From Croceicoccus mobilis (GTDB lineage: Bacteria > Pseudomonadota > Alphaproteobacteria > Sphingomonadales > Sphingomonadaceae): a stretch of 64,000 bases of DNA. This document shows, piece by piece, positions 19,680-27,773 of this stretch (within the stretch, counting starts at the first letter, position 1; each line of letters opens with the position of its first letter). The notes beneath the pieces were generated by a model, which saw nothing but the letters and a program-made list of their open reading frames with translations, did no database searches and was not told the DNA's origin. The translations under genes and the position numbers were made by a program. The stretch lies in contig NZ_LYWZ01000022.1 in NCBI RefSeq assembly GCF_001661965.1, positions 868,001 to 932,000 on the forward strand, given 5' to 3'.

Positions 19680-20735
19680 TCAGAAACCGAATTCCTCCAC
19701 ATCGGGGTCATCCTCGCACATGGTTTCCAGCGCGGCGAATTCATCGGGCGTCAGGGCGGGGCGATAGTCGCGGCCTTCTTCGATCGCAGCTTCGAACTTT
19801 TCCTGCCGGTCCGACGGGGCGGGGTGGCTGGAGATATAGCTCACCCAGCTCGGCCCTTCGCCCTTTTCGCTGAGCCAGCGGAAGAAGCCGGCTGTCGCCT
19901 CGGGCGAGATATTGGCATCATCCAGCCGTTCACGCGCGTAATCGTCCGCCTCCGCCTCTGCCGATCTTGTATAGCTGGTGGAGGCAAGGCCGAAGACGGT
20001 CGAGCCGATATCGGAATTGGCCCCGCCCAGCAAAAGCGACAGGCCGAACTGGCGCAAGAGCGCCTGCATCACGTGGCGTTCGCGCACATGGCCGATTTCA
20101 TGCGCCAATACGCCGGCCACTTCGTCAGCGCTCTTCGCGCCCTGGATCAGCCCGTCGAAGATCAGTACCCGCCCGCCTGGCAGCGCGACGGCATTGACCA
20201 TGTCGATATTGGCAACATCGACGCGGGTGACGGGGCGGCCCGGATCGATCTCGTTCACCAGCCTTGCCAGCGCCTTGTCGCCTGCGGGTGAGTGGCACAC
20301 GACATTGTTCATGTCGCCCAGCATCGCATCGCCCATCTTGCGCTCCCACGATTGCGGGATCATCGGGCCCAGCCATGCTGGCAGCGTATAGACCGCGGCC
20401 AGCGCGGCGGCGCTGACAACGGCGAACAGGGCCGCAGCCTTGGGCAGGCCCAGCCGGTCGATCCAGTGGCCGTAAAGCTGGCCCGAAGGCAGGCGCGCGG
20501 CCATGTCGCCCGGCACCTCCCCATGCAAACGCAGACGGAAGCCGGTGTTGTGGTCGAGCGTGTATACCGGCCCTTCGGCCTTTTTCTCATGAAAGCGCAG
20601 TTCGCTCAGGGTGATGGCGGTTTCGTCCCCGCCATCTTCGTGGAGCAATAGCTGCGTACCTGAAAGGACGGCCTCACCCTCCCGCTTGCGCGCGGTGAGG
20701 CCGTCGTACCAGCTTGCCCGGACGGGTTCCGTCAT
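19680..20735 (-). CDS. M48 family metallopeptidase with N-terminal membrane anchor
   Basis: A 351-residue protein. Residues 1-100 form a cytoplasmic-type beta-rich domain, then one or two membrane helices (AALFAVVSAAALAAVYTLPAW), then an M48 catalytic domain with VLAHEIGHVRERH (HExxH zinc site) and the downstream SAEAEADDYA that supplies the third ligand. HPAPSDRQEKFEAA is the conserved end. M48 proteins degrade misfolded or outer-membrane proteins; the catalytic domain should face the periplasm. The start is two bases from the stop of the DUF898 gene, so the two form an operon, an arrangement that suggests joint function in the envelope. Confidence 0.87.
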   Translation of the reverse strand: MTEPVRASWYDGLTARKREGEAVLSGTQLLLHEDGGDETAITLSELRFHEKKAEGPVYTLDHNTGFRLRLHGEVPGDMAARLPSGQLYGHWIDRLGLPKAAALFAVVSAAALAAVYTLPAWLGPMIPQSWERKMGDAMLGDMNNVVCHSPAGDKALARLVNEIDPGRPVTRVDVANIDMVNAVALPGGRVLIFDGLIQGAKSADEVAGVLAHEIGHVRERHVMQALLRQFGLSLLLGGANSDIGSTVFGLASTSYTRSAEAEADDYARERLDDANISPEATAGFFRWLSEKGEGPSWVSYISSHPAPSDRQEKFEAAIEEGRDYRPALTPDEFAALETMCEDDPDVEEFGF

Positions 20736-20737
20736 CC

Positions 20738-21883
20738 TTAGATCGCGCCCATGTCAAAAGCGTCGAGCAGACCCTCGCCATGTTTCGACATCGGCGTTTC
20801 CGACTGCGTCAGCGCATCGGGATCGACCTCGCCATAGGCTTCGAGATGGGTGATGAAGAACTTCCAGTGGCGATAGGTGAGGAAGATATAGCCCACGCCC
20901 AGCGTCACCAGCACCAGCCCGATGTCGACCGCGATCAGCTTCAGCCAGTCCTTCGTGCTGGCGTGGAAGCCGAACTCGATATTCTCGCCCAGCTTCATCT
21001 CACCTATCACGATGCGCATGTATTTGGCATAAAAGGCGAGATAGACGATGCCCCAGCCCGCATATACGCCGACCATCAGGATGACCGTCAGCGCGGCAAC
21101 CGTGATGCCAAGCGCGGTGTTCTCGTTCTCCATCCCCCCAAACCCGAAGGTCACTGCGGCCAAAAGGGCGAACATGGCAATGAACAGGACGAAAGGCGCG
21201 AGATAGACCAGCAGGTAACGCTTCATCAGCGGCGAGAAATCAGCCTCACTGCGGAAGGAAAGCTGGCCGAAGCTCATGGCGCTCCACCGCTCATTCCACA
21301 GCGACACCATCGCCCATGGCACCATCAGGCCCAGCGCGAGATAGCCCACCGTGTATTTCCACATGTGGGAGAGGCCGTATTTGAACCCCTGGTCATAGCT
21401 GCCCCCGCGAATGCCGCGCCAATGGGTGCGGCCAAGCCGATAGCGCAGCGCGCGAAAGCGGGCGACGCCCGAGAAATAGAACAATACGAGGAACGAGGCG
21501 ATGAATACGCCGGCGGCGACCCCCTCGTTCCCGCGGAAGATCAGCCCCTGCGTGATCATGTTGATCAGCGCGAAGGGCAGGATGATGAGGACGGTGGCCA
21601 GCAGGAAGCCGAAGAACAGTTCCTTGCCCCGTCCCGTCCATTCGAGGTGGTCGTCGATAAAGCGGGTGCGCGACCACAGATATTGCCGTTCGCGCGTTGT
21701 CGCCCAGAAACGATAGATTCCCAGCGTGACGATGGTCAGCAGGAGATTGGTGAAGGCGATCTTCGCGAAATCGCGCCAGTTGCCTTCGAAAGCGAAAGCG
21801 GTTTCGGGCGCGGCAGGTTCCTCATGCCACGGTTCCCCACCATCCGGTCCGCCAAAGGCGGGGCCGGTTCCCATACTGTCCAT
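20738..21883 (-). CDS. DUF898 (YjgN family) membrane protein
   Basis: A 381-residue protein with about eight hydrophobic segments. FEGNWRDFAKIAFTNLLLTIVT and LGIYRFWATTRERQYLWSRT near the N-terminus are hallmarks of DUF898/YjgN proteins, whose function is unknown. The family's repeat-like second half (KYGLSHMWKYTVGYLALG) is present. The first 25 residues are soluble and Gly/Pro-rich. It is followed after two bases by an M48 peptidase, an association that suggests the two act together in envelope maintenance. Direct repeats of GACAAGTCA at 21914-21922 and 21935-21943 lie just upstream. Confidence 0.85.
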   Translation of the reverse strand: MDSMGTGPAFGGPDGGEPWHEEPAAPETAFAFEGNWRDFAKIAFTNLLLTIVTLGIYRFWATTRERQYLWSRTRFIDDHLEWTGRGKELFFGFLLATVLIILPFALINMITQGLIFRGNEGVAAGVFIASFLVLFYFSGVARFRALRYRLGRTHWRGIRGGSYDQGFKYGLSHMWKYTVGYLALGLMVPWAMVSLWNERWSAMSFGQLSFRSEADFSPLMKRYLLVYLAPFVLFIAMFALLAAVTFGFGGMENENTALGITVAALTVILMVGVYAGWGIVYLAFYAKYMRIVIGEMKLGENIEFGFHASTKDWLKLIAVDIGLVLVTLGVGYIFLTYRHWKFFITHLEAYGEVDPDALTQSETPMSKHGEGLLDAFDMGAI

Positions 21884-21913
21884 TGATACCCCCGTTGTGA
21901 CCCTGTCCGATCA

Positions 21914-21943
21914 GACAAGTCACTTCTGTAACCGGACAAGTCA
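21914..21943. repeat. Direct repeat GACAAGTCA x2 upstream of the DUF898 operon
   Basis: GACAAGTCA occurs at 21914-21922 and 21935-21943, 21 bases apart (two helical turns), 31 bases upstream of the DUF898 ATG. The first copy is also the right half of TGTCCGATCAGACA. The spacing is that of an operator for a regulator binding one face of DNA. No regulator is identified. Confidence 0.35.
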
Positions 21944-21986
21944 AGCAAAGGGTTAATGCAGTTGGGAAAAGTGTAGCGGAAATGGA

Positions 21987-22181
21987 TCAGTCGTCGGGAG
22001 TAAATATCTCCTCTATCCGCATGTCGAACAAGGCAGCGATGCGAAAGGCTAGCGGGAGCGAGGGATCGTATTTCCCTGTCTCGATCGCGTTCACCGACTG
22101 GCGCGATACGCCCAGCTCGTCGGCCAGGTGCTGCTGGCTCCAGTCGCGTTCGGCGCGCAGGACCTTGAGGCGGTTTTTCAT
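21987..22181 (-). CDS. Small XRE-family HTH regulator
   Basis: A 64-residue protein that is essentially one helix-turn-helix domain: RLKVLRAERDWSQQHLADEL, then GVSRQSVNAIETGKYDPSLP, then FRIAALFDMRIEEIF. This is the compact Cro/YozG type that often travels with small multi-pass membrane proteins. Its ATG at 22181 overlaps the stop of the upstream membrane protein as ATGA, so it is the last gene of a three-gene coupled operon. It may bind the palindrome at 22990-23009 and repress its own operon, but this is inference. Confidence 0.9.
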   Translation of the reverse strand: MKNRLKVLRAERDWSQQHLADELGVSRQSVNAIETGKYDPSLPLAFRIAALFDMRIEEIFTPDD

Positions 22182-22774
22182 TCGTCGGCCCCGGCGCGGT
22201 CGCGCATCGACATGAAGGCGCGGCCAAGCCCCATGCCCACGGCCCAGATCGGCACCGCCCACCAGCCCGGCACATGCGGCACCATGCCGAAGGTTTCGAG
22301 AAAACCCCAGAATGAGCCGACTCCCAGCACCAGCCCAAGCCCGCACAGTGCCCCGATCATGGCGAGATGGCGCAGATATTCGTCGGTCTCTTCCATCAGG
22401 TACCGCGCCATCACCCAGATCATGCCGAAGATCGGCAGCACGGGGAGGAGCGCGACGAGGAAGCCCGCCGTCCCCTCTAGTTCCATGCGGTTATCAAGGT
22501 AAACCGCGATGCCCAGCCCCGCGACATAAAGGGCGGAGCTGATCGCGATTCCCTTCGTATAGCGCGCCGCTGCCGGGCTGGAGCAGGCGCCGCGATTGCG
22601 GCGCGTGGCGCGCACGAAGGGAACGAGCAGGCAGAACGATCCGGCCAGCAGCATATAGGCGGTGCCCGGATTGATTGCCGCGGTGGTCTTGAGCACGGCG
22701 ATCACCGCGATGGCGGCAAAAAACAGCCCCAGCCACAGGCCCGGTTTCGAACGCGGCGTGGTGGCGGCGTTCAC
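22178..22774 (-). CDS. Four- to six-helix membrane protein of an XRE cassette
   Basis: A 198-residue protein with helices LGLFFAAIAVIAVLKTTAAI, an adjacent AYMLLAGSFCLLVPFV, a middle pair and a C-terminal pair ending in a short basic tail. There is no recognised catalytic motif. Start is GTG 22774, with GGAGA eight bases upstream, and it overlaps the stop of the small upstream gene as GTGA. Its own stop overlaps the XRE gene. Such proteins are found beside small HTH regulators in many bacteria and may sequester or sense a signal for them; the function is unknown. Confidence 0.8.
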   Translation of the reverse strand: MNAATTPRSKPGLWLGLFFAAIAVIAVLKTTAAINPGTAYMLLAGSFCLLVPFVRATRRNRGACSSPAAARYTKGIAISSALYVAGLGIAVYLDNRMELEGTAGFLVALLPVLPIFGMIWVMARYLMEETDEYLRHLAMIGALCGLGLVLGVGSFWGFLETFGMVPHVPGWWAVPIWAVGMGLGRAFMSMRDRAGADE

Positions 22775-22938
22775 GACCGTTCTCCATCGCGGCGGCGGGG
22801 GGCGCAGCGCCACGTTGCCATCAGCGGCAGGGTCAGCACGGCGGCAAAGGTCGCCCAGTCGGGCAGAATATCGATGATGTTGAGGAGCGCGACCATCAGG
22901 ATGGCGGCGCCCCAGAGGAATGCGGTCTTGCGTGTCAT
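22771..22938 (-). CDS. 55-residue small membrane protein, first gene of the XRE operon
   Basis: A 55-residue frame starting at ATG 22938 with a strong AAGGAG eight bases upstream. It encodes two hydrophobic stretches (TAFLWGAAILMVALLNII and WATFAAVLTLPLMATW) and a basic tail CAPRRRDGERS. Its TGA overlaps the GTG of the 198-residue membrane protein. The strong ribosome site, the 4-base coupling and the operator and promoter just upstream support it as a real gene although it is short. The function is unknown. Confidence 0.75.
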   Translation of the reverse strand: MTRKTAFLWGAAILMVALLNIIDILPDWATFAAVLTLPLMATWRCAPRRRDGERS

Positions 22939-22989
22939 GGTCAAGTCTCCTTGCTTCGATGTAAAGGGAACTAGACAGATTCGCGCCTC

Positions 22990-23009
22990 GTGTCAAGCAA
23001 GCATGACAC
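22990..23009. promoter_or_regulatory. Operator palindrome overlapping a consensus -35 box
   Basis: GTGTCA-N8-TGACAC is a perfect inverted repeat 52 bases upstream of the 55-residue gene. Read on the minus strand, its second half contains TTGACA, a consensus -35 box, with a weak -10 (TAGTTC) 17 bases further. A regulator bound here would block the promoter. The obvious candidate is the XRE protein encoded at the end of the operon. Confidence 0.55.
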
Positions 23010-23075
23010 AATGTCGCGTGACCTTGGCAGTATTGAGCAATGACTTGCCCGGGATTGGGTGCTAACGCCGTGCCC

Positions 23076-23147
23076 ATGGCAACGCAGCGCACCACTACGA
23101 CCACTACCGGCACCCGGCTCGCCCCGGGGCGGTTGGTCCTGCGTTAA
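23076..23147 (+). CDS. Threonine-rich leader peptide upstream of thrS
   Basis: A 23-codon frame from ATG 23076 to TAA 23147 contains eight threonines, six of them consecutive (codons 6-11, 23091-23108), and a further Thr at codon 13. It ends 140 bases before the thrS start. A run of codons for the very amino acid handled by the downstream synthetase is the hallmark of a ribosome-stalling attenuation leader, as in thrL of the enteric thr operon. The ribosome site is weak to my eye. The peptide itself is probably not functional; its translation is the sensor. Confidence 0.7.
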   Translation: MATQRTTTTTTGTRLAPGRLVLR

Positions 23148-23176
23148 GGCCAGCTGCCGCCCGGGGGTCCGGGCGG
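23121..23176 (+). promoter_or_regulatory. Mutually exclusive hairpins: candidate threonine attenuator of thrS
   Basis: Segment 3/4 hairpin: CCGCCCGG (23157-23164), loop GGGT, CCGGGCGG (23169-23176), eight perfect pairs. The same left arm can instead pair with 23122-23132 inside the leader frame (ten pairs, one bulged G at 23126). A ribosome stalled at the Thr codons leaves 23122-23132 free, so the alternative pairing would form; a ribosome that reaches the stop would cover it and the 3/4 hairpin would form. No clear U-tract follows the hairpin, so the mechanism of termination is uncertain (Rho or hairpin pausing are possible). Confidence 0.55.
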
Positions 23177-23287
23177 ATGGCGTCTCCTCCCGGTTTCCGC
23201 TGAAATAAGACTGACGCCGCCCCTTCCGGTGCGCGCGCGCCTGTGCCAAAGCGCGGCGCTAAGGTAATTTGAGCGAAGACGATTGCG

Positions 23288-25300
23288 ATGACGGAACTTG
23301 TGAAGATCAGCCTGCCCGACGGTTCGGTGCGCGAGATGCCGGAAGGGTCGACCCCCGCCGATGTCGCTGCCGCGATCGGCCCCGGCCTTGCCAAGGCGGC
23401 GATCGCCGCGCGCGTCGATGGCGAGTTGGTCGACCTGACCCGTCCCTTCGCGGGCGATGCCGAGCTGGCGTTGGTGACGAGCCGCGACGAGGACGAGGCG
23501 CTGGAGCTCGCCCGCCACGATTTCGCCCATGTGCTGGCAGAGGCGGTGCAGGCGCTGTGGCCCGGCACGCAGATCACCTTTGGCCCGGCGACCGACGACG
23601 GTTTCTATTATGACGTGATGGCGCCCGAGGGCCGCGAGCCGTTCAGCATGGACGATCTTCCCGCCATCGAGGAAAAGATGCGCGAGATCATCAAGGCCGA
23701 CAAGCCGCTGGTCCGCGAAGTCTGGTCGCGCCAGCAGCTGATCGACCGCTGGAATGCGCAAGGCGAGAAGTTCAAGGCCGAATGGGCCGCCGAACTGCCC
23801 GAGGGCGAGGAACTGACCGTGTACTGGTCGGGCCAGCCAAGCAGTGAAGGCGCATGGCTCGATATGTGCCGGGGCCCGCATCTGCCTTCGACGGGCAAGC
23901 TCGACCCGCAGGCGTTCAAGCTGATGCGCGTTGCCGGTGCTTACTGGCGCGGCGATCAGAAGAATGCGCAGCTCACGCGTATCTATGGCACCGGCTGGCT
24001 GAATAGAAAGCAGCTGAACGCGCACCTCACGCGGCTGGAAGAGGCCGCCAAGCGCGACCACCGCAAGCTGGCGCGCGAGATGGACCTGTTCCATTTGCAG
24101 GAAGAGGCGCATGGCTCCGTCTTCTGGCATCCCAATGGCTATAAGGTCTGGCGCGAGCTGGAAGCATATATGCGCCGCGCCATCGACGGGGCCGGATATC
24201 AGGAGATCAAGACCCCGCAGGTGATGGACGCGCGGCAGTGGGAAAAATCGGGCCACTGGGGCAAATATCGCGAAAACATGTTCGTGGTGCCCGACGAGGT
24301 TCCGAACGTGGAAGACGAGGGCGACGTCATTTCGGGCGAAGCCGACTGGATGGCGCTGAAGCCGATGAACTGCCCGGCCCATGTGCTGGTCTTCAAACAG
24401 GGCATCACCAGCTATCGCGAACTGCCGATCCGCCTGTATGAAAACGGCTGCTGCCACCGGAACGAGCCGCACGGCGCGCTCCACGGGCTGATGCGCGTAC
24501 GGCAGTTCACGCAGGACGATGCGCATATCTTCTGCCGCGAGGACCAGATCGTGGCCGAAGTGCGCGCCTTCTGCGAACTGGCCGACCGGGTCTACAAGGA
24601 TTTCGGCTTCACCTATTCGATCAAGCTGGCCCTGCGCCCCGAAAAGCGTTTCGGCAGCGAAGCCGACTGGGACAAGGCCGAGGACGAGCTGCGCAACGCG
24701 GTGAAGGAAGCGGGCCTCGCCACCGAGGAATATGGCTGGGAGGAACTCCCCGGCGAAGGCGCGTTCTATGCGCCCAAGCTGGAATGGCACCTGACCGACG
24801 CCATCGGCCGCACCTGGCAGGTGGGCACGATCCAGTCGGACCGCGTGCTGCCCGAACGCCTCGACGCGACCTATGTCGGCGAGGATGGCGAGAAGCACCG
24901 CCCGGTCATGCTGCACCGCGCGATCTTCGGGTCCTACGAACGCTTCATCGGCATTCTGATCGAGCATTTCGCCGGCAAGCTGCCCGTGTGGCTGGCCCCC
25001 GTGCAGGCGGTGGTCGCGACCATCGTTTCGGACGCCGACGATTACGCGAACGAAGTGGTCGCCAAGCTGCAGGCGGCGGGCATCCGCGTCGAAAGCGATC
25101 TTCGCAATGAGAAGATCAATTACAAGGTGCGCGAACACAGCCTTGCCAAGGTCCCGCACCTGCTGGTCGTGGGTAAGCGCGAAGCGGAGGAAGGCACTGT
25201 CGCCATTCGTACGCTGGGCGAAAAGGAACAGAAATTCTGCTCGCTCGACGAAGCCATCGTCATGCTGAAGGGCGAGGCGAGCGCGCCCGACCTGCGCTGA
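23288..25300 (+). CDS. thrS: Threonyl-tRNA synthetase
   Basis: A 670-residue class II synthetase charging tRNA-Thr. The N-terminal TGS domain covers residues 1-60 ([21 protein letters not shown]). The editing domain follows, with [12 protein letters not shown] and the DGFYYD and [11 protein letters not shown] segments. The catalytic core contains [11 protein letters not shown] (zinc-ligand Cys) and [20 protein letters not shown] (motif 2 with a zinc His), and the anticodon-binding domain begins near residue 570 ([14 protein letters not shown]). The length is normal (about 640-670). It is preceded by a Thr-rich leader and hairpins (23076-23176), which suggests threonine-dependent control. It converges with the DUF1294 gene. 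Confidence 0.98.
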   Translation: MTELVKISLPDGSVREMPEGSTPADVAAAIGPGLAKAAIAARVDGELVDLTRPFAGDAELALVTSRDEDEALELARHDFAHVLAEAVQALWPGTQITFGPATDDGFYYDVMAPEGREPFSMDDLPAIEEKMREIIKADKPLVREVWSRQQLIDRWNAQGEKFKAEWAAELPEGEELTVYWSGQPSSEGAWLDMCRGPHLPSTGKLDPQAFKLMRVAGAYWRGDQKNAQLTRIYGTGWLNRKQLNAHLTRLEEAAKRDHRKLAREMDLFHLQEEAHGSVFWHPNGYKVWRELEAYMRRAIDGAGYQEIKTPQVMDARQWEKSGHWGKYRENMFVVPDEVPNVEDEGDVISGEADWMALKPMNCPAHVLVFKQGITSYRELPIRLYENGCCHRNEPHGALHGLMRVRQFTQDDAHIFCREDQIVAEVRAFCELADRVYKDFGFTYSIKLALRPEKRFGSEADWDKAEDELRNAVKEAGLATEEYGWEELPGEGAFYAPKLEWHLTDAIGRTWQVGTIQSDRVLPERLDATYVGEDGEKHRPVMLHRAIFGSYERFIGILIEHFAGKLPVWLAPVQAVVATIVSDADDYANEVVAKLQAAGIRVESDLRNEKINYKVREHSLAKVPHLLVVGKREAEEGTVAIRTLGEKEQKFCSLDEAIVMLKGEASAPDLR

Positions 25301-25310
25301 AGCTGCTATC

Positions 25311-25350
25311 CGGCGTGGCCCGCGATCGGGCTTACCACAGGGCCACGCCG
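25311..25350. terminator. Hairpin between convergent thrS and DUF1294 genes
   Basis: CGGCGTGGCCC (25311-25321) and GGGCCACGCCG (25340-25350) form an 11-base perfect inverted repeat. The right arm is the last codons of the DUF1294 gene. A nested GCCCG/CGGGC lies in the loop. There is no U-tract on either strand, so it may stop transcription only weakly, or block exonucleases. Confidence 0.5.
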
Positions 25351-25628
25351 ATCAGCAGCCCGACCTGCACCACGGCAATCAGCTGAAGCCGGGTCGTGAA
25401 AGGCTCCTTGCGCGTCTTGTGCCGGAACAGGTGCCGGGCAAGGAATGCGCCGGGCGTGCCGCCCATCGCCGCCCATGACAGCAGCCGCGCTTCGGGCACC
25501 CGTCGCGCGCCCGCGATCGCGCTGCGCTTGTCGAGATAGAACAGTGCGATGGTGACGAAGTTCACCACGATCAGCGCCAGCGGGATGAAAGGCAGCAGAC
25601 CCTCGCTGCCGCGCAGGAGGTCAGCCAT
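25332..25628 (-). CDS. DUF1294 membrane protein
   Basis: A 98-residue protein with two or three helices. The core is IALFYLDKRSAIAGARRVPEARLLSWAAMGGTPGAFLARHLFRHKTRKEPFTTRLQ, whose YxxDKxxA, GG.PGA and RHKTrK elements mark DUF1294 (in some bacteria fused to a cold-shock domain; no fusion here). The function is unknown. It is a single gene in a region that shows no other gene until 25910. Confidence 0.85.
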   Translation of the reverse strand: MADLLRGSEGLLPFIPLALIVVNFVTIALFYLDKRSAIAGARRVPEARLLSWAAMGGTPGAFLARHLFRHKTRKEPFTTRLQLIAVVQVGLLIGVALW

Positions 25629-25909
25629 GGTCCCGGCGGACCCCGACCCACACGCGAAATCTTACCGCAATCCTGCCCTGCCAATTCATCGAACCCCCTG
25701 TGTACGGGCTACGAAATTCTACTCGCAATCAATGGACTATGTGTCACCGCCAGCCGGTTCGCAACTGGGCCGGGGCGGCAAGGCACAGCCAATTCAGCTT
25801 GCTGGCGCGGCCCTCTGGGCAAGCGCGCCAAACAGGCGTAGCATGCGAATTCTTCCGACTGGGTCGCCCGAAAACACGATGGGTCGCAAAACCAGAAGGA
25901 GGGAATGCC
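25629..25909. other. Intergenic stretch without a recognisable gene
   Basis: These 281 bases separate the divergent DUF1294 gene and the exported protein at 25910. The only clear element is AAGGAGGG at 25897-25904, the ribosome site of the latter. Two short open frames cross the region with no ribosome site and no recognisable product, and I do not call them. Confidence 0.4.
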
Positions 25910-26452
25910 ATGCGAAAGACATTCGCAATCGCCGCGGTCATCGTGGCGCTACCCGCCGCCGGACTTGCCGGAGCCGCGCTGGCCGAGCACCACAGCGACA
26001 AGTCGAAACTCATTGCCAGTGCCGCCGGGGCCGCCCCGGCTTCGATCGCGAAGGATGCGACCTACAAGGACCTTGAAGGCAATGTGCTGAAAGAGGGGAC
26101 CAACGGCTACACCTGTTATCCGCAGGGGCCGGTGATCGGCCCGATGTGCAATGACGCCGAATGGGAAAAGCTGATGGGCGCCTTCATGACCAAGGGCGAT
26201 TACACGCCCGGCGGTTTCGGCGTTTCATACATGCTGATGGGGGACGGCGATTCGGCAGGGGTCAGCAATATCGATCCTTTTGCCACCCAGCCGACCGAGG
26301 ATAATGACTGGATCAAGGAAGGCCCGCATTTGATGCTGATCCTGCCGGGCGAAGGCGCGCTGGAGGGCATCTCCACCGACATTGCCGATCCGGTCTATGT
26401 CATGTGGAAGGATACGCCTTATCAGCATGTCATGGTGCGCATCGGCGACTGA
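25910..26452 (+). CDS. Exported protein of unknown function
   Basis: A 180-residue protein with a clear Sec signal peptide (FAIAAVIVALPAAGLAGAALA-EH). The ATG at 25910 follows AAGGAGGG closely. The mature part has two Cys (TCYPQGPVIGPMCND), acid-rich loops and a compact C-terminus ending in VYVMWKDTPYQHVMVRIGD. I recognise no named domain. It looks like a periplasmic soluble protein. The convergent gene at 26460 lies eight bases away. Confidence 0.75.
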   Translation: MRKTFAIAAVIVALPAAGLAGAALAEHHSDKSKLIASAAGAAPASIAKDATYKDLEGNVLKEGTNGYTCYPQGPVIGPMCNDAEWEKLMGAFMTKGDYTPGGFGVSYMLMGDGDSAGVSNIDPFATQPTEDNDWIKEGPHLMLILPGEGALEGISTDIADPVYVMWKDTPYQHVMVRIGD

Positions 26453-26459
26453 TGCGCCC

Positions 26460-26768
26460 CTAGTTCTTGCCGCCGGCCGTCTTGCGCCAGCCCCAGCCAT
26501 GGGGACGGCGCTCCTCCTCCTGCCCCGGCTTGCCCTGCGCCCAACCGGGCAGTTGTGCGCGCGCATCCCGGTTCAGGAAATTGGAAGGCGGCCCCGGTGC
26601 GCGCGATCTCGCGTGGCGAGTGATATAGGCGACGAAAGTCTCCTCGTGCCAAAGCTCGGCGCGGCGGCCCAGCGCTTCGCGGCGCATGTGCACGATGGCG
26701 CTGCGATCATTATCCGCCTCGAATTCGACAAGCGTCTGCTCCTCGCTTTCGAGCGGTTCGATCTTCAT
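26460..26768 (-). CDS. Small soluble protein of unknown function
   Basis: A 102-residue protein with an acidic N-terminal half (EPLESEEQTLVEFEADND) and a basic C-terminal half (GWAQGKPGQEEERRPHGWGW, then a Lys/Gly tail). I start at ATG 26768; an ATG at 26834 would add a 22-residue extension without domain support. No domain is recognised and the charge layout suggests only a small nucleic-acid- or protein-interacting factor. It stands between the exported protein and the GST gene, with about 150 bases upstream. Confidence 0.5.
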   Translation of the reverse strand: MKIEPLESEEQTLVEFEADNDRSAIVHMRREALGRRAELWHEETFVAYITRHARSRAPGPPSNFLNRDARAQLPGWAQGKPGQEEERRPHGWGWRKTAGGKN

Positions 26769-26921
26769 GAGATAGCGTCTCAAGGGGGATGACTTTCCGG
26801 CTAACTCCGAGGGGGTAGCGCGGTAACGCGGCAACCGGGACCCGGTTCCGCCGGAATGAGCCGATTGTGCCTGTTTACCCAGCGCTTTACCGCAAGCGCA
26901 GCACGTTTCAGTCGGCGGCTC

Positions 26922-27608
26922 TTAGTCGGCAGGGACCTCGAAAGCCGCGATCTGCCAGTCCTCTTCCTCTGCCGCGGTGATCCACTCCTGCATCCAGTCA
27001 TGCTCCCAAACCGCTTCCATATAGGTCTCGGCGAATTTGGGGACGCCCACGCCATAGGTCATGAAGCGGCTGACGACGGGCGCATAAAAGATATCGGCGG
27101 CGGAATAGCTGCCGAACAGGAACGGCCCACCCGCACCGAAACGCGCCCGCGCCTCGGCCCAGAGTGTGAGGACGCGCACGATATCGGTTTTTGCGGCATC
27201 GGAGAGTGCGTGCCCTTCCATCCGGCGGCGCACGTTCATCGGCATTTCGCTGCGCAGCGCGGCATAAGAGCTGTGCATTTCCGCCACCATAGAGCGGCAA
27301 AGCCCGCGCGCGACCGGGTCCTTGGGCCAGAACCGGCTGCCTGCCTTGCCGCCGCCTTCCTCGCGCACCTTGTCGTCGAGATATTCCAGGATGGCGAGAC
27401 TGTCCCAGATCACCACCTCGTCGTCCCACAAAACCGGCACCTTGCCCGACGATGGCTGCACATCGCCCCAGCTCTTCTTCGCCTCTTCCCAGTCCTCGCC
27501 TGAAATATTGACGGTGATCTCCTCGAAAGAGAGGCCCGACTGTTTCGCTGCGAGCCAGCCGCGCAGGGACCAGCTGGAATAGTTCTTGTTGCCGATGATG
27601 AGCTTCAT
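26922..27608 (-). CDS. Glutathione S-transferase family protein
   Basis: A 228-residue GST. The thioredoxin-like N-terminal domain begins LIIGNKNYSSWSLRGWLAAK and has the conserved cis-Pro region SSGKVPVLWDDEVVIWDSLAILEYLDD (glutathione-binding with the ESxAIxxYL-like motif). The C-terminal helical domain contains FGAGGPFLFGSYSAADIFYAPV, the N-capping D of the GST fold. The N-terminal Ser-Ser in NYSSW takes the usual catalytic position. The substrate is unknown. It begins at ATG 27608; 165 bases to the next, divergent, gene contain nothing I recognise. Confidence 0.88.
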   Translation of the reverse strand: MKLIIGNKNYSSWSLRGWLAAKQSGLSFEEITVNISGEDWEEAKKSWGDVQPSSGKVPVLWDDEVVIWDSLAILEYLDDKVREEGGGKAGSRFWPKDPVARGLCRSMVAEMHSSYAALRSEMPMNVRRRMEGHALSDAAKTDIVRVLTLWAEARARFGAGGPFLFGSYSAADIFYAPVVSRFMTYGVGVPKFAETYMEAVWEHDWMQEWITAAEEEDWQIAAFEVPAD

Positions 27609-27773
27609 GGCTGCGCTGACTAGACCTGTAGCGTGGTCAAGTCGAGGGCGCTCGAATGGGGAGTGGGGCTTGCCATCGCCCCGCTTTGTCAGCAAGAGCG
27701 GGGCGAGGCGGCAGGCGCGGGCGCGCATGGACCGCAAGGGCAAGAGGATGGCTGGTCGTCAACGGGACCGTCC

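Noticed and set aside
22939-23287. T-box riboswitch controlling thrS
   Set aside because: No T-box sequence or specifier stem is seen, T-boxes are not expected in alphaproteobacteria, and the Thr leader peptide explains the region better.
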